Shown here: positions 62,280-64,000 of the stretch, one piece after another
Layout of the letters: the number at the start of each line of letters is the position of its first letter
Position numbering within the stretch: the stretch's first letter is position 1
Source: Girardinichthys multiradiatus
Lineage: Eukaryota; Chordata; Actinopteri; Cyprinodontiformes; Goodeidae
Assembly: GCF_021462225.1 (NCBI RefSeq)
Contig: NC_061803.1
Location: 37,656,174 to 37,720,173 of the forward strand
DNA: 64,000 nt
Direction: 5' to 3'
The notes under the pieces: model-generated
The model's input: the letters and a program-made list of their open reading frames with translations, nothing else
Told to the model about the DNA's origin: nothing
Databases searched by the model: none
Program-made: the position numbers and the translations under genes

Positions 62280-62720
62280 CTAGTCCCTTTCATGCCCATA
62301 TGTGGATTACTGGGAGAGCTCCGCTTTCCTCAACTTGTCCCCTAGGACATCTTTTCTTCAGAACGGTTCACATAAGAGGTAGTGTTTGGGCAGAGAAGAT
62401 ATGAAATAATCTAAATAATGTTTATTTAATGACTTTGGTTTTTGTTCGTATTGAGAAAACTCAGTTAAGTGCTAGCAGACTAGCTCCTCAGCTAATGATG
62501 TGTTCTGTGTTGTGTTTTTAAAGTTAAGAAAAACGTTTTTTAAAGGGTGGCTTTTAAACACAGATCGGCAATATTTTGACAATAATATTAATAGTATTTC
62601 AAAAGGTACATGTTTGAGTAAAGGAATGGTAACAAGCTATAAGCTTCTTTTCTTAGCTTCATTCGCTAATGGCTAAGGTGACACTTGACTTCTGACCGCC
62701 ATTTATGAGTTATTAATAAT
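62280..62720. repeat. Dispersed repeat related to 51790-52300
   Basis: Shares ordered blocks with 51790-52300, including AGTGTTTGGGCAGAGAA, at roughly two-thirds identity by eye. Family unassigned. Confidence 0.5.
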
Positions 62721-64000
62721 TATTTTTTCCAGAAAGGTTGTTAGGTTCCAATCTAGGTAAGTAATATTTCTCTAAATATTATTTCACTAAATGTGATAGC
62801 TAATTAAATACCATTAAGACTCATTTATCCAGAAAGGTTTGGTTCTTATTCAAACTAATATTTCCTTAAGTATTATTGTACTAAATAAAAACAGCAAATT
62901 AAACAGCCTTGAGAATTAGTTATCCAGAAGGTTGGTTTTATTCAGCAAACCATTTTTTAAAATATGATTTAATTAAAATAATGTTTTATCTGATCTTTCA
63001 TTGTGAATGGTTGTTTAAAGGCATACCAATTATTGTCTAAGTTCCAAGCCTAACTTAACTTCATTTCCAGATTCTTCAAGATAATCCTTGGTTACATTAC
63101 CATTCAATGTTATATATGTTTGAGAACCATCTTTGATTCACTTATTCATATTGTACATAGTTGGTCTTCCTCATTCTGCTTCATAGTTTAGTAGGATTGT
63201 TCTAGCATAGTAAAGAGTTTGTTGATTGAAATATGTTTGACTTTGAGTTGACTTATTTTTGGTAATAAAATGTTTTATTTTAAGAAATTTCGTGAATTTA
63301 TTCCATGTGTGTGCAGTTTTGCTGTTCAGTAATGTCAGAGCTTGGCTCATCCCTTTCAATTTTGTCCTAACACCACTGCCTTATTAGGCTGGTATTCACC
63401 GAACACTTAACAGTCCGAATTATTATTTAATCACATATTAATATTAAATAATATATTAATAATAACAACAACAGTGGGTTTGTGTTTCTCTTTCCCTCCA
63501 TCCTCTCCCTTAATGTCTGTCATGTAGTTAACTTGTATAACTGCGATGCAAAATATGCAGGTTAACTCTAATTGTTTTAAGTTTGTATACAACTTGTTTA
63601 AAAAACACAGTGAATGAATTAATAGTATTTCTAATTTTTATCTGTAACTCTGTCTTGCTCTTTACTTGGTTTTAACTTGATTCTTTATAAAAAGGTATAA
63701 AACCACTAAACATCTACACAAAATATTAATTATAGTATCCTTGAAATATAGTATCCTGACAAATATTGTATCCAAGTAGTTGTTTGTCATATGCAGTAAC
63801 TATTGTGACTTGATGTTGTCCAGCTCTACTTTGGACAGAATGGATGCCTTCCATGGTTTACCATCCTAGCCTCCCAAGGATCAACACAGAAGCTACCATA
63901 AGCTAGTTTTTGCATTTTAATTAGAGCGTATTTCCCATTCAGCCCTGCATCTTAGAAGAAACTCATAAAGGCACATTGATTTTAATGCTCCCATAACTGC
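62721..64000. other. Presumed STAT5 intron, nothing recognised
   Basis: AT-rich. TCCAGAAAGGTT recurs at about 62729 and 62829, with a degenerate third near 62921. No STAT5 exon (for example one encoding the VLWDNAFAEP region) is visible up to the window end. Confidence 0.4.

Noticed and set aside
1..64000. CRISPR arrays, bacterial operons, ribosome binding sites, riboswitches
   Set aside because: This is a vertebrate genome; no regularly spaced repeats or prokaryotic signals are present, and the repeats seen are eukaryotic transposons.

Overview
The window is vertebrate nuclear DNA, almost certainly a percomorph teleost. It carries split genes with GT-AG introns, two vertebrate genes (lysosomal alpha-N-acetylglucosaminidase, naglu, and the 3' half of a STAT5 gene), and a typical fish load of mobile elements: Tc1-like, DIRS, L1, L2/CR1, other LINEs, piggyBac and tRNA SINEs. 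The species cannot be told from the sequence.

Layout. 1-2050 is the 3' flank of naglu. naglu lies on the minus strand from 23530 (ATG) to 2051 (stop). Its six exons are all open and joined in phase, giving 766 codons before the stop, with both GH89 catalytic glutamates kept. Its introns are filled with insertions: intron 4 holds a three-deep nest (Tc1-like > antisense LINE > sense LINE with an internal tandem duplication) and a second Tc1-like family; intron 2 holds a long-TIR Tc1 with an open 334-aa transposase; intron 1 holds a 4.5-kb DIRS element with perfect 38-bp ITRs but a truncated tyrosine recombinase. The naglu promoter has E-box/CLEAR-type sites. About 3.5 kb upstream lies a decayed duplicate of naglu exon 1 (27057-27138).

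24.7-48.5 kb is intergenic and nearly all mobile DNA: a dead long-TIR Tc1, two copies of one tRNA SINE, two head-to-tail Tc1-like elements, a 5'-truncated L1 itself hit by a Tc1-like element, a 3.3-kb G/T-rich strand-biased block, LINE fragments, a piggyBac transposase remnant, a Tc1 fossil split by a 2-kb insertion, and a very small retro-insertion with a clear target-site duplication.

48502-55911 (minus) carries the last seven coding exons of STAT5: linker, SH2, phosphotyrosine segment and transactivation tail (293 codons). Two more long-TIR Tc1 copies sit in its introns; both have the same in-frame 42-bp deletion. 56-64 kb would be a further STAT5 intron upstream. It holds an L2/CR1-type LINE with an esterase ORF1, interrupted at the ORF1/ORF2 junction by a 597-bp solo LTR, and then AT-rich DNA. 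The two host genes are transcribed in the same direction, STAT5 upstream of naglu. Their proximity recalls the STAT5-STAT3-ATP6V0A1-NAGLU neighbourhood of human 17q21. Everything else is layered transposition history rather than a cooperating gene set.
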